DNA of 64,000 nt, from contig NZ_CP036132.1 in NCBI RefSeq assembly GCF_018742245.1, positions 3,219,001 through 3,283,000 of the forward strand. Reading direction: 5' to 3'. Below are positions 18,394-26,353 of the stretch, in pieces; the first letter of the stretch is position 1, and every line of letters starts with the position of its first letter. Source of the DNA: Bacillus mycoides (GTDB lineage Bacteria > Bacillota > Bacilli > Bacillales > Bacillaceae_G). The notes beneath the pieces were generated by a model. That model saw only the letters and a list, made by a program, of their open reading frames with translations. It made no database searches and was not told where the DNA came from. A program made the translations under genes and the position numbers.

Positions 18394-19551
18394 CTACTTC
18401 AATTGAATCGGTTGTTGCTGTGTAACACAATGAATCATTCCGCCATTTTTATAAAGTTCTCTCACGTCAATTCCCACTACTTTGCGATCTGGGTATAACT
18501 TCTGAATCGTATCGTTTGCGATTTTATCATTTGGATCATTATAGTTAGGCACCAATACAACTTTATTTCCAATATAATAATTGATATACGATCCTTTATA
18601 ATCGAGAGTTTTTCCACCTTCTAAAGTAACTTTATCTTTACTAAGCGGTAAGTATTCATACTTATATTTCTGTCCTGAAGCATTTTTTGCATCTAACAAT
18701 TTATCCATATCTTTGTTTGACAAGCCCCATTCAGCCAAGTCATCTTCTTTCATCGTTACAATGGTAGATTTATCATGGAATTTAGCAAATCCATCAATAT
18801 GAAAATCAGTAATATCTAAATTAGGCACTCCATCTAACCAAATAAAGTTTGTCACCCCAAGGTCACTTATATATTTTTCAATTTCCTCTTCTGATAAATC
18901 AGGATTTCTATTTTTATTCGTTACTGCACTTCGAGTTAATAAAGCAGTCCCATTGCTGTCTAATTCAATTGCGCCACCTTCAAGGACAAATTTCCCCCAA
19001 TCAATTCTTTCAATCCCTAATTGTTTACTAACATTCTCACGTATACGGGCATCATTTTTATAAGGAGTTTTCTTCCCCCAACCATTAAATGCTGGATCTA
19101 ATATTTTTAGATTTTTATTATTGTCATAAACAAAAATTGGTCCACTATCTCTTGCCCATACATCATCAGTAGGAGCGATAAAGAAATCAATTTTCTCCAT
19201 ATTTAGCCCTTTATCTATTAAAAGCTTATTGATTCGCTCTTTCTCCTCCTCATCGTATGCAACAATGTGGACTTTTTCACCCTCAGTTAAAGCACTTGCC
19301 ATCTTAATCCAAATAGGTTCAACTTCCTGCTTATACTCTTGACCATATGTGTATTCATGTGGCCATTGTAGCCATGTACCTTCATGTTTATCTTTTTCAT
19401 CCGGCATCGTATATTTTCCAACTTTTTTCTGTACCTCTACCTTTTCACTCTCTTTTCCTTTTGCATTTTCATTACCCCCTTCAAAAGAACACCCACTAAT
19501 AATCGTTGTAGCTAATGTAGCTATTAAACAAAACTTTACTACTTTTTTCAT
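18394..19551 (-). CDS. Agmatine deiminase family lipoprotein (paralogue 3), 385 aa
   Basis: A surface-anchored member of the agmatine deiminase / PAD_porph family. The N-terminus MKKVVKFCLIATLATTIISG ends in a lipobox with cysteine at residue 21, followed by a charged linker of about 30 residues. The catalytic domain carries EGTWLQWPHEYTYG, DDVWARDSGPIFV, LEGGAIELDSNG, DFHIDGFAKF and C375 in GGMIHCVTQQ. The linker and lipid anchor place it outside the cell, unusual for an agmatine deiminase, so the substrate may be an external guanidino compound or peptidyl-arginine. AGGAGG precedes the start, and a MerR-type promoter lies at 19580-19610. Confidence 0.85.
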   Translation of the reverse strand: MKKVVKFCLIATLATTIISGCSFEGGNENAKGKESEKVEVQKKVGKYTMPDEKDKHEGTWLQWPHEYTYGQEYKQEVEPIWIKMASALTEGEKVHIVAYDEEEKERINKLLIDKGLNMEKIDFFIAPTDDVWARDSGPIFVYDNNKNLKILDPAFNGWGKKTPYKNDARIRENVSKQLGIERIDWGKFVLEGGAIELDSNGTALLTRSAVTNKNRNPDLSEEEIEKYISDLGVTNFIWLDGVPNLDITDFHIDGFAKFHDKSTIVTMKEDDLAEWGLSNKDMDKLLDAKNASGQKYKYEYLPLSKDKVTLEGGKTLDYKGSYINYYIGNKVVLVPNYNDPNDKIANDTIQKLYPDRKVVGIDVRELYKNGGMIHCVTQQQPIQLK

Positions 19552-19579
19552 TTTGCAACCTCCTGTTCATGTCTACAAT

Positions 19580-19610
19580 AATGTAAGGCTTAACATAGTG
19601 TGAAGCTCAA
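19580..19610 (-). promoter_or_regulatory. MerR-type promoter/operator of the lipoprotein deiminase
   Basis: On the minus strand, -35 TTGAGC (19605-19610), spacer TTCACACTATGTTAAGCCT (19 bp) and -10 TACATT (19580-19585). The dyad GCTTCACA-N3-TGTTAAGC is imperfect by one pair. It matches the sites at 12712-12742 and 14572-14602 in layout and core sequence. Confidence 0.7.
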
Positions 19611-19805
19611 GCTTTTTCATCAATGTAAAAATTCCCAATTATTCTTCCGCATAATAATCACATAAGTTCAATACAAATAGATGACATTCACAAAACTCAT
19701 TCCCTATATTTAACATTAATATCATTTAACTTCCTTCATAAATTTATTCTAATATTAATCCCCTCTCATACCTGCTTGTTCACTAAATAAAACATTACTA
19801 AATAA

Positions 19806-19845
19806 AAAAATCGGTATTGATAATTTCATATCAATACCGATTTTT
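19806..19845 (-). terminator. Terminator of the serine hydrolase gene
   Basis: AAAAATCGGTATTGATA (19806-19822) and its perfect complement (19829-19845) give a 17-bp stem with a 6-base loop, immediately after the stop codon at 19852. Confidence 0.85.
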
Positions 19846-19851
19846 AAATAA

Positions 19852-20979
19852 TTATTTTCCTTCTATTAAATCTTTCGCCATCTTTCTAAACTCCTGATTA
19901 AATGTATCGTTCATTCCATTTTGTACGTTAGAGAAAAGAATTACAAAAATTCGTTTATCTCCATTAAAATTATTAAATGTGTTCCATCCAGCTAATACTC
20001 CATGATTATGATTATAATCTGCATTAATGTAGAAACTAAATCCATACTTTCTAGCGGGCGATACAGTAAACATATCTGATAAACTTTGTTTAGAAAGCAA
20101 TTTACCATCTATAATTGCCTCATCTAACCTTTTCATATCTTCAACAGTTGTATACATTTCACCACAACCATATAGCCAACTCATTCTTAAACGAGGCGTA
20201 GCTATTAACTCATTATCTTTTTTCGTATATCCTTCTGCTAAAAACATATCTCCTGGGAAAGTGGCACCCATCCCAGATTCATGCATTCCAACAGGAGTAA
20301 AAATGTTTTCTTTCACATAGTCAGCAAGTGGTTCATTTGTTATCTTTTCTACAATATATGCAAGCACCATATAATTATAATCTGTATATCTCCATCCCGT
20401 TCCTGCAGGAAATTCAAGCTTTTGAGATCCAATCCATGTTACTAACTTTAAACGTGATGCCGCATCAACTCTACCTTGTCCCTGCTCTGGCAATCCAGAA
20501 GTATGTGTTAACAAATTTCTTAACGTAATATTTTTATCTGCCGGGAATGACGGAATATATTTATTCACATTATCTTCTATATTCAATTTCCCTTTTTCTC
20601 TTAGCTGTAATATAGATATTGCAACTACTGTTTTTGTTATGGAACCGATGCGATATTTTGTTCTTGGCGTTGTTAAAATTTTATCTTTTACATTCGCATA
20701 CCCGTATCCTTTTCGTAAAACCACATTATCTTTATCCGCCACGAGAACCGTTCCGTTAAACCCTTTATCTTTTAAATACTGATCTAGTTTCGCTGCCGCA
20801 ACCTCATAACGTTTTTGTTGATTTACATCAACTTTTGGTTTATCATTTTCAACCTTATTCTTAGAATCTGAAAATGCCCTCAAATTATATTTCTTATCTT
20901 TATTTGCATATATTAGTGCAGCGACACTCCCACAAAAAATAGCAAAAATAAAAAAAACAATTAACCATTTCTTAAACAT
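19852..20979 (-). CDS. Serine hydrolase of the beta-lactamase class C / PBP4* type, 375 aa
   Basis: An N-terminal membrane anchor (WLIVFFIFAIFCGSVAALIY) and a linker precede the serine hydrolase fold. The catalytic S113-I-T-K116 is in RIGSITKTVVA; YTDYNYMVLAYIVE fits the tyrosine motif and NHGVLAGWN the third motif. Such proteins act on D-alanyl peptides or on small esters/amides outside the membrane; true beta-lactamase activity is unlikely to be safe to assume. GAGGG precedes ATG 20979. It is monocistronic with its own terminator. Confidence 0.82.
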   Translation of the reverse strand: MFKKWLIVFFIFAIFCGSVAALIYANKDKKYNLRAFSDSKNKVENDKPKVDVNQQKRYEVAAAKLDQYLKDKGFNGTVLVADKDNVVLRKGYGYANVKDKILTTPRTKYRIGSITKTVVAISILQLREKGKLNIEDNVNKYIPSFPADKNITLRNLLTHTSGLPEQGQGRVDAASRLKLVTWIGSQKLEFPAGTGWRYTDYNYMVLAYIVEKITNEPLADYVKENIFTPVGMHESGMGATFPGDMFLAEGYTKKDNELIATPRLRMSWLYGCGEMYTTVEDMKRLDEAIIDGKLLSKQSLSDMFTVSPARKYGFSFYINADYNHNHGVLAGWNTFNNFNGDKRIFVILFSNVQNGMNDTFNQEFRKMAKDLIEGK

Positions 20980-21235
20980 ATAGGAACCCTCTTTTATCTA
21001 ATCTCACTTTATACTTTTCCATTCTATTCTATATCTTTTAAATTTCAAACATTTTATAATCTATCTATCATTCATCATATTACACTAGATTCCTTTTTCT
21101 CACACTCAAATTTTGACTACTCTCTATTGTATTTCTTTTTTGTAAAATTTCCACCTTACAATCGGATGCATCCAACTTAAATTTCAATTTCTTATGTAAC
21201 ATTCGTTATACATTAGCCAGAATGGAGGTGTTAAT

Positions 21236-21460
21236 TTGAAAAAGACCGATAAACGCAATCGTTTAGACGATATGATGTTTCATTATCGGGTAACAAAAAA
21301 TATAGTTATAATTGAATATTATAGAAAATAGATTATGATTTTAAAAGGAAATGACGTTGAAAAATTTTTAAACAAAATAACTCGGGCAAATAATGAAAAA
21401 GAAAAACAACTTATTATGGCTAAAATTACAGGTAACTTCAAAAGAGGAAATGAACGTTAA
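21236..21460 (+). pseudogene. Small gene split by an in-frame TAG
   Basis: A TTG at 21236 follows GGAGGTG with ideal spacing and opens a frame beginning LKKTDKRNRLDDMMFHYRVT. It meets TAG at 21329-21331, and the same frame then continues for 43 sense codons (MILKGNDVEKFLNKITRANN onwards, ending FKRGNER) to TAA at 21460. The second half has no good ribosome site. The simplest reading is a basic protein of about 74 residues with one nonsense mutation; two separate small proteins are possible. No family is recognised. Confidence 0.55.
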
Positions 21461-21503
21461 TGAAAACAAATCTCATTTATAACTTGATTATACAGCATTT
21501 AAA

Positions 21504-21533
21504 AAAGAAATGTCACTCCCACGACATTTCTTT
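21504..21533. terminator. Terminator after the split small gene
   Basis: AAAGAAATGTC and GACATTTCTTT form an 11-bp stem with a short loop, followed by T-rich sequence, between the small plus-strand gene and the minus-strand MFS remnant; it may serve both. Confidence 0.65.
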
Positions 21534-21553
21534 AGATTTTCTTCATAAAAGAT

Positions 21554-21850
21554 TTACATTTTTAATATTCGTTTACTTTTACATAAACTCACCGCTGAAA
21601 CGCTTAGTAATGCAGCTATACCCACCCATGCATATGTGTAGCCTTTTCCATCTACTATATAACCAAACAAAGCAGGTGCAAAGATAATAGCAATTTGATT
21701 TAATGTAAGCGCAAAACCCACTGTCATCCCTACTGATTCCTCACTTGCAGACTCAGCAACTTCGACCATAAAAAGACTAAACCAACCAATCGCAAATGTA
21801 ATTGAAGCTAAGAAGAGTTTTGATTTTACAACAATTAATAGTTTACTGTT
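21554..21850 (-). pseudogene. C-terminal remnant of an MFS transporter
   Basis: About 95 residues with the look of the last three membrane helices of a major facilitator: KLFLASITFAIGWFSLFMVE, then GMTVGFALTLNQIAIIFAPA, then YTYAWVGIAALLSVSAVSL. The first three quarters of the protein are missing and there is no start signal. The 5' break lies near the GC-rich GCCGGCCGGC at about 21874. Confidence 0.7.
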
Positions 21851-21889
21851 TGTATGCAAAAGTTTAGGAGCCGGCCGGCAATATAGAGT

Positions 21890-22125
21890 ATAAAAAAACA
21901 TTTACCCCAAAACATAGCCTGTATTCCTTATACATTTGATACAAACTTTGATGGTGAATTTGTTATTAATAGATATAATTGGATGGAAAATAAAAAAAGT
22001 CGTTCTATGATTTTGGAGAGTACTTAAGAAATGTTTGCTACGGCCAAAAAGGTGGTATTGAGCCACCTGAGAAAGAGATTGAAGGATTAGAAAAATACGT
22101 ATCATATTACCGACATCTTGCATAA
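21890..22125 (+). pseudogene. Frameshifted 3' remnant of an unidentified gene
   Basis: One plus-strand frame reads IACIPYTFDTNFDGEFVINR and then YNWMENKK up to a run of seven A at 21992-21998. A shifted frame then reads SFYDFGEYLRNVCYGQKGGI and continues EPPEKEIEGLEKYVSYYRHLA to a stop at 22125. Both halves look coding, so a one-base slip in the A run splits one gene. The 5' end is missing. I do not recognise the family. Confidence 0.5.
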
Positions 22126-22148
22126 TATTTTTCAACATAAAAAAATAT

Positions 22149-22174
22149 CGGGAAGCCAATATAAAGGCTTCCCG
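22149..22174 (-). terminator. Terminator of the 119-aa hypothetical gene
   Basis: CGGGAAGCC (22149-22157) / GGCTTCCCG (22166-22174) with an 8-base loop, followed by ATATTTTTTTA on the minus strand. Confidence 0.8.
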
Positions 22175-22180
22175 AACATT

Positions 22181-22540
22181 CTAATGATGCATAAATAACA
22201 CTAAAATCACTTTTCCTTTTTCATTTCCCCACATTTCAGCAAAGAAAAGATACTCTTTTGGGAAATCTTCTAAAGATACTGGTTCATCAGTAAGGCAAAT
22301 ATTATAGTGATATTTTGTATCCCATTCTCCCCTCACATCATCTATTGATTCACGCTCTAAATTACTTTTTTGATCGTCAAAATAATGAGATATAAACACT
22401 TCTTCTATTCCACCGTTAAAAACCATTTGTTGCAGTTCTTCTAACGTAGGATTATTAGGATACACTTTATTTGAAACTACTATTTCATTGTTGTATAATC
22501 GCTTACTTTCATTGTCTATAAAATAACCTTTTCTTCTCAT
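22181..22540 (-). CDS. Hypothetical protein, 119 aa
   Basis: A soluble, acidic protein beginning MRRKGYFIDNESKRLYNNEI with no membrane segment or recognised motif. It has a proper ribosome site (AAAGGGCTGAGCG region before ATG 22540) and its own terminator, so it is likely expressed. It stands alone inside a stretch of decayed genes. No function is proposed. Confidence 0.6.
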   Translation of the reverse strand: MRRKGYFIDNESKRLYNNEIVVSNKVYPNNPTLEELQQMVFNGGIEEVFISHYFDDQKSNLERESIDDVRGEWDTKYHYNICLTDEPVSLEDFPKEYLFFAEMWGNEKGKVILVLFMHH

Positions 22541-22611
22541 AACGCTCAGCCCTTTATGTGTAATATAACAAACAATATATTATCATATAGATAGATTACG
22601 CTCCAAATTAC

Positions 22612-22669
22612 TTTTATCCTTTAGTACATCTACAAGTCACTTAATTTATGTGTGTATTAAAGGATAAAA
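22612..22669. repeat. 17-bp inverted repeat
   Basis: TTTTATCCTTTAGTACA (22612-22628) pairs with TGTATTAAAGGATAAAA (22653-22669) with one G-U position and a 24-base loop. It could be a terminator of a lost gene or the ends of a small mobile element. Confidence 0.5.
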
Positions 22670-22736
22670 AAAAGGGCCTATTTCACTTTGAACTATTCTC
22701 TGATGTAGACATCAAAAATAATAAAAACATTATAAG

Positions 22737-22773
22737 CGGTCGTAACCCTATAAATTATACAAGGTTACGACCG
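22737..22773 (+). terminator. Orphan terminator
   Basis: CGGTCGTAACC / GGTTACGACCG is a perfect 11-bp stem, followed by TTTATTTTATT on the plus strand. No plus-strand gene precedes it. Confidence 0.7.
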
Positions 22774-22921
22774 TTTATTTTATTATTAAATGGCTATCCT
22801 TTACCCTCCGCAGACAACGCATTGTTAAATCATTTTCTACCTTTTAACTCCATTAATTACAATATAAAAATATTTTTCTATTACCCATAATAAATACTCC
22901 ATAATTTTCAATACGTAAAAA

Positions 22922-23128
22922 TTGATTCGTCTCGATTTTCTTTCTCAATATTCGTTTTTGTTTATGAAACCAAGCGGAGATCAATTACGTATAATTGCAA
23001 ACTATATTGAATCTGGACAAATCAAACCTATAATCGATCGTATTTTCCCTTTTGAAGATACTCAAAAAGCAATGGAATATTCAGAGTCTGGAAGAGCAAA
23101 AGGAAAGATAATTGTAAAAATCAAATAA
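22922..23128 (+). pseudogene. C-terminal remnant of an NAD(P)-dependent alcohol dehydrogenase/quinone reductase
   Basis: The readable part FMKPSGDQLRIIANYIESGQ, then IKPIIDRIFPFEDTQKAMEY and ESGRAKGKIIVKIK, is the standard C-terminal end of a medium-chain zinc-type dehydrogenase. The first 80 percent is missing and there is no ribosome site. A terminator follows at 23133-23172. Confidence 0.8.
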
Positions 23129-23132
23129 TAAC

Positions 23133-23172
23133 AAAACTCCATTTTAATCAATCTTTATAAAAATGGAGTTTT
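23133..23172 (+). terminator. Terminator behind the dehydrogenase remnant
   Basis: AAAACTCCATTTT (23133-23145) and its perfect complement (23160-23172) form a 13-bp stem, followed by TTTG. Confidence 0.75.
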
Positions 23173-23316
23173 TGTATTTGCTGTTAAATAGACACAATGC
23201 ACTGAAGTCCTTACAATAGATTGCAAGGGGAAATAATAAATTATACTTTTAGTTAACTTTACAAAGAATACATACGTACAAATACATATTCAAAATACAA
23301 AAAAGGAGGAGATAAA

Positions 23317-24783
23317 ATGACTAAAAATAAGGAAGCTGGTTGGAATTTAGAAACTAGTTATGCTACATTACCACAATCATTTTATACAGAAATCCCCCCA
23401 ACTCCTGTACACTCACCGGAGTTAATTAAACTAAATAATTCTTTAGCAATATCTCTTGGCTTTAATCCTGAGGAATTAAAAAAGGACGCTGAAATTGCCA
23501 TTTTAGCTGGTAACGCAATTCCAGAAGGAGCTCATCCACTCGCTCAAGCGTATGCTGGACACCAATTTGGTCATTTCAACATGTTAGGAGATGGTCGTGC
23601 CCTTTTAATTGGAGAACAAATCACCCCTTCAGGCGAACGGTTTGATATTCAATTGAAAGGTTCCGGCCCAACTCCATATTCGCGCCGCGGTGATGGCCGT
23701 GCTGCACTCGGTCCGATGCTACGTGAATATATTATTAGCGAAGCGATGTACGCGCTTGATATTCCAACTACTCGCAGTTTAGCAGTAGTCTTAACGGGCG
23801 AACCAATCTATCGCGAAACAAAGCTACCTGGAGCTATTTTAACAAGGATTGCAAGCAGTCATATACGCGTTGGAACATTCCAATACGCTGCAGCTCGCGG
23901 CTCAATCGAGGATCTCAAAGCGTTAGCTGACTATACGATAAAAAGACATTATCCAGAAATTGAATCTACTGAAAATCCATACGTTTCATTACTACAAGAA
24001 GTTATTAAGAAACAAGCCAGCCTCATCGCCAAATGGCAACTCGTCGGCTTCATTCACGGCGTAATGAATACTGACAATATAACGATTAGCGGTGAAACGA
24101 TTGATTACGGTCCTTGTGCCTTTATGGATAGTTATGACCAAGGAACAGTATTTAGCTCTATTGACACCCAAGGCCGTTATGCATATGGAAATCAACCCTA
24201 TATGGCTGCATGGGACCTTGCACGATTAGCTGAATCTTTAATGCCAATTCTACACGAAGATGAAGAAGCAGCGCTAAAGATTGCACAAGATGAAATTTCG
24301 AAGTTTAGCGTGCAGTACGAAAACAATTGGTTCCTCGGAATGAAGAAGAAATTAGGACTATTTAGCAATGAAGAGCAAGATCAATCACTTATTGAGAAAC
24401 TTTTAAAAGCAATGGAAAAATATAAAGCAGATTATACAAATACATTCCGTGCATTAACTGACACTACATTAGAAAATGCACCTTTATTTGAAAGTCCTGA
24501 ATTTAAAGAATGGTACGAGCTATGGCAATCTCGGTTAGAAAGACAAAAAGAATCACAAGATGATGCCTACAAGTTGATGAAAAATAACAACCCAGTAATC
24601 ATCCCTCGAAACCACAGAGTAGAAGAAGCACTAGAAGCAGCTGTTAAAGATGGAGACTATAGCGTAATGGAGAAACTTCTTCAAGCTTTAGCAAATCCTT
24701 ATGAATATTCTCAAGAACAAGCGGATTACTGCACGCCTCCTGTGCCGTCTAATCGCCCTTATCGTACTTTTTGTGGGACATGA
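23317..24783 (+). CDS. selO: SelO/YdiU protein adenylyltransferase, 488 aa
   Basis: A pseudokinase-fold enzyme that transfers AMP from ATP to protein hydroxyl groups. Family segments seen: [40 protein letters not shown], the following [20 protein letters not shown], and [20 protein letters not shown] with the metal-binding asparagine and aspartate. Length (488) fits bacterial SelO. The C-terminus ends RPYRTFCGT, with a single Cys rather than the Cys pair or selenocysteine seen in other members. ATG 23317 follows AAAGGAGGAG. It is monocistronic with a terminator at 24801-24839. Confidence 0.92.
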   Translation: MTKNKEAGWNLETSYATLPQSFYTEIPPTPVHSPELIKLNNSLAISLGFNPEELKKDAEIAILAGNAIPEGAHPLAQAYAGHQFGHFNMLGDGRALLIGEQITPSGERFDIQLKGSGPTPYSRRGDGRAALGPMLREYIISEAMYALDIPTTRSLAVVLTGEPIYRETKLPGAILTRIASSHIRVGTFQYAAARGSIEDLKALADYTIKRHYPEIESTENPYVSLLQEVIKKQASLIAKWQLVGFIHGVMNTDNITISGETIDYGPCAFMDSYDQGTVFSSIDTQGRYAYGNQPYMAAWDLARLAESLMPILHEDEEAALKIAQDEISKFSVQYENNWFLGMKKKLGLFSNEEQDQSLIEKLLKAMEKYKADYTNTFRALTDTTLENAPLFESPEFKEWYELWQSRLERQKESQDDAYKLMKNNNPVIIPRNHRVEEALEAAVKDGDYSVMEKLLQALANPYEYSQEQADYCTPPVPSNRPYRTFCGT

Positions 24784-24800
24784 TTGTTTAATACTTTTTT

Positions 24801-24839
24801 AAAAGGTGTGTTCATACAAATTGTGTGAACACACCTTTT
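24801..24839 (+). terminator. Terminator of selO
   Basis: AAAAGGTGTGTTCA (24801-24814) and its perfect complement (24826-24839) form a 14-bp stem followed by T residues. Confidence 0.85.
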
Positions 24840-25062
24840 TTATACACTTCCCTTTCAAAAAGATGCACTGAAGCACCCTTTAGCTACCCTTACTGTATTC
24901 CACTCCCTGCTTCCTTAAACTAAATATCAAAACTATCTTTATTCCAATTTATTTAATAGTAAATCTACTAAACAAATATTGAGAAATATAAAACTCCATT
25001 TCTAAATATTGTTATTTTTGATAATATATTTTATAAGAATATTCAAAAAGTGAGGGGATTTT

Positions 25063-26157
25063 ATGAACGTTCAACTACAAGGTAATGAACAAGTTACAAA
25101 ACTATTTAATGATTGGTATTTAGCTATATTACAACATCAAACTGTCCATGCAACAAAACTAAAAAAAGAGATTGAGGATAGAATATCTGGTTCAGAAGAA
25201 GATACAAACCTGCAATTATATTATTCACTTTTTAACTTTAGATATACTGTTTTAATAGATGGTTTAAATATCAATAAAGATGCTTTTAATAAAATTGATT
25301 CTTTCCCAATACCAGAAAATAATTTTCTTTCCTATTATTATAATTTCTTCAAAGCTATTCATAACACGATTATTGCAGACTATAATGAAGCTAAAAAACA
25401 CTTTGAGAAAGCTGAAAAACTTATAAAATATGTACCTGAAGAATTAGAGCTTGCTGAGTTTAATTATCGCATCTCTTCTTTTTATTACCAAATATACAAA
25501 CCACTTACAGCTATTAACCACATACAACAAGCAAAAAAACTATTCTCTAAACATACCGGGTATGAAATTAACTTAGCTGCGTGCGACAATGTTTTTGGAC
25601 TATCTTGTCTAGATTTAAGACAATTTGAACAAGCTGAAGAAAGCTTCAATTCCGCTATCGATTTCTTGAAAAAGAGAGGAGAAAAATCATTACTTTTACG
25701 TACTAGAAATAATATTGGCTTGCTATACGCAAATCAAAATCTTTCCTCTTTAGCAATTCGCCATCTATCCGAAGTTACTGAGAGCATGCCAAACCATTTT
25801 AAAGCCCTTTATCTCCAAGCAGATGAATATGTAAAATTAAGTGACATAAAATCTGCATCGCAACTAATTGAAAAAGGTTTATCTGTTTGTAACGAATTAG
25901 AAATTAAAGAATATCAATATCGTTTTAAAATCTTAGAAGAGCTTAGTAAAGAATCAAATTTAATTAAACTAGAAAAAGTAATTTTAGAAGGGATTTCTTA
26001 TTTTGAAAAAGAAGAATTATGGGAGTGTATTGAAGAGTACACTGAACGAATAGCAAATAAATTTTATGCAGAAGAGAATCATGCCAAAGCAAGTAAATAT
26101 TATAATTTAAGTAATCAGGCACGCAAAAAATCATTAGCTAAAGGGGCGCTAAAATAA
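25063..26157 (+). CDS. Rap-family TPR protein (response-regulator phosphatase type), 364 aa
   Basis: Length and layout fit Rap proteins: an N-terminal helical bundle of about 70 residues (NEQVTKLFNDWYLAILQHQT) followed by tetratricopeptide repeats, for example NYRISSFYYQIYKPLTAINH and RTRNNIGLLYANQNLSSLAI. Raps dephosphorylate Spo0F or block response regulators and are inhibited by a secreted Phr peptide. There is no helix-turn-helix, so it is not a PlcR/NprR-type regulator. GAGGGG precedes ATG 25063. The stop codon overlaps the start of a Phr-like gene (TAATG), the standard rap-phr arrangement. The target regulator is not known. Confidence 0.88.
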   Translation: MNVQLQGNEQVTKLFNDWYLAILQHQTVHATKLKKEIEDRISGSEEDTNLQLYYSLFNFRYTVLIDGLNINKDAFNKIDSFPIPENNFLSYYYNFFKAIHNTIIADYNEAKKHFEKAEKLIKYVPEELELAEFNYRISSFYYQIYKPLTAINHIQQAKKLFSKHTGYEINLAACDNVFGLSCLDLRQFEQAEESFNSAIDFLKKRGEKSLLLRTRNNIGLLYANQNLSSLAIRHLSEVTESMPNHFKALYLQADEYVKLSDIKSASQLIEKGLSVCNELEIKEYQYRFKILEELSKESNLIKLEKVILEGISYFEKEELWECIEEYTERIANKFYAEENHAKASKYYNLSNQARKKSLAKGALK

Positions 26158-26294
26158 TGAAAAAGATTGGTTTAACACTATCGTCGGTAGCATTAACACT
26201 AATTTTGAGTTTTGGATTCAGCCATAATCTAAAAGATGCTGCATTAAACAAAGGTGATACTTGGTCTCCAGCATACGAGTTAACCATCAAATAA
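26157..26294 (+). CDS. Phr-like secreted signalling peptide precursor, 45 aa
   Basis: A 45-residue precursor starting at 26157, one base into the rap stop codon. It has a positively charged N-terminus and a hydrophobic signal (MKKIGLTLSSVALTLILSFG), then a short polar C-terminal part ending DTWSPAYELTIK. This is the form of Phr precursors, which are exported, trimmed to a 5-7 residue peptide and re-imported by Opp to inhibit the cognate Rap. The mature peptide cannot be fixed from sequence alone. The gene is too short for default gene callers in some annotations. Confidence 0.82.
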   Translation: MKKIGLTLSSVALTLILSFGFSHNLKDAALNKGDTWSPAYELTIK

Positions 26295-26353
26295 TTATAA
26301 AAAAGTCGTGCTAATTTTTGAAGTGACCCCCGAAAGTTAGACAGGTCGTTTCA

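Larger units (their letters stand above)
22541..22921. other. 381-bp gap with two hairpins and no gene
   Basis: It holds a 17-bp-stem inverted repeat (22612-22669) and a plus-strand terminator (22737-22773). Neither is next to an intact gene on the proper side, which fits decay of the genes they once served. Confidence 0.5.

Noticed and set aside
20980..23200. Possible prophage or defence island
   Set aside because: No integrase, phage structural, restriction or toxin-antitoxin genes seen; only decayed metabolic and transport genes.
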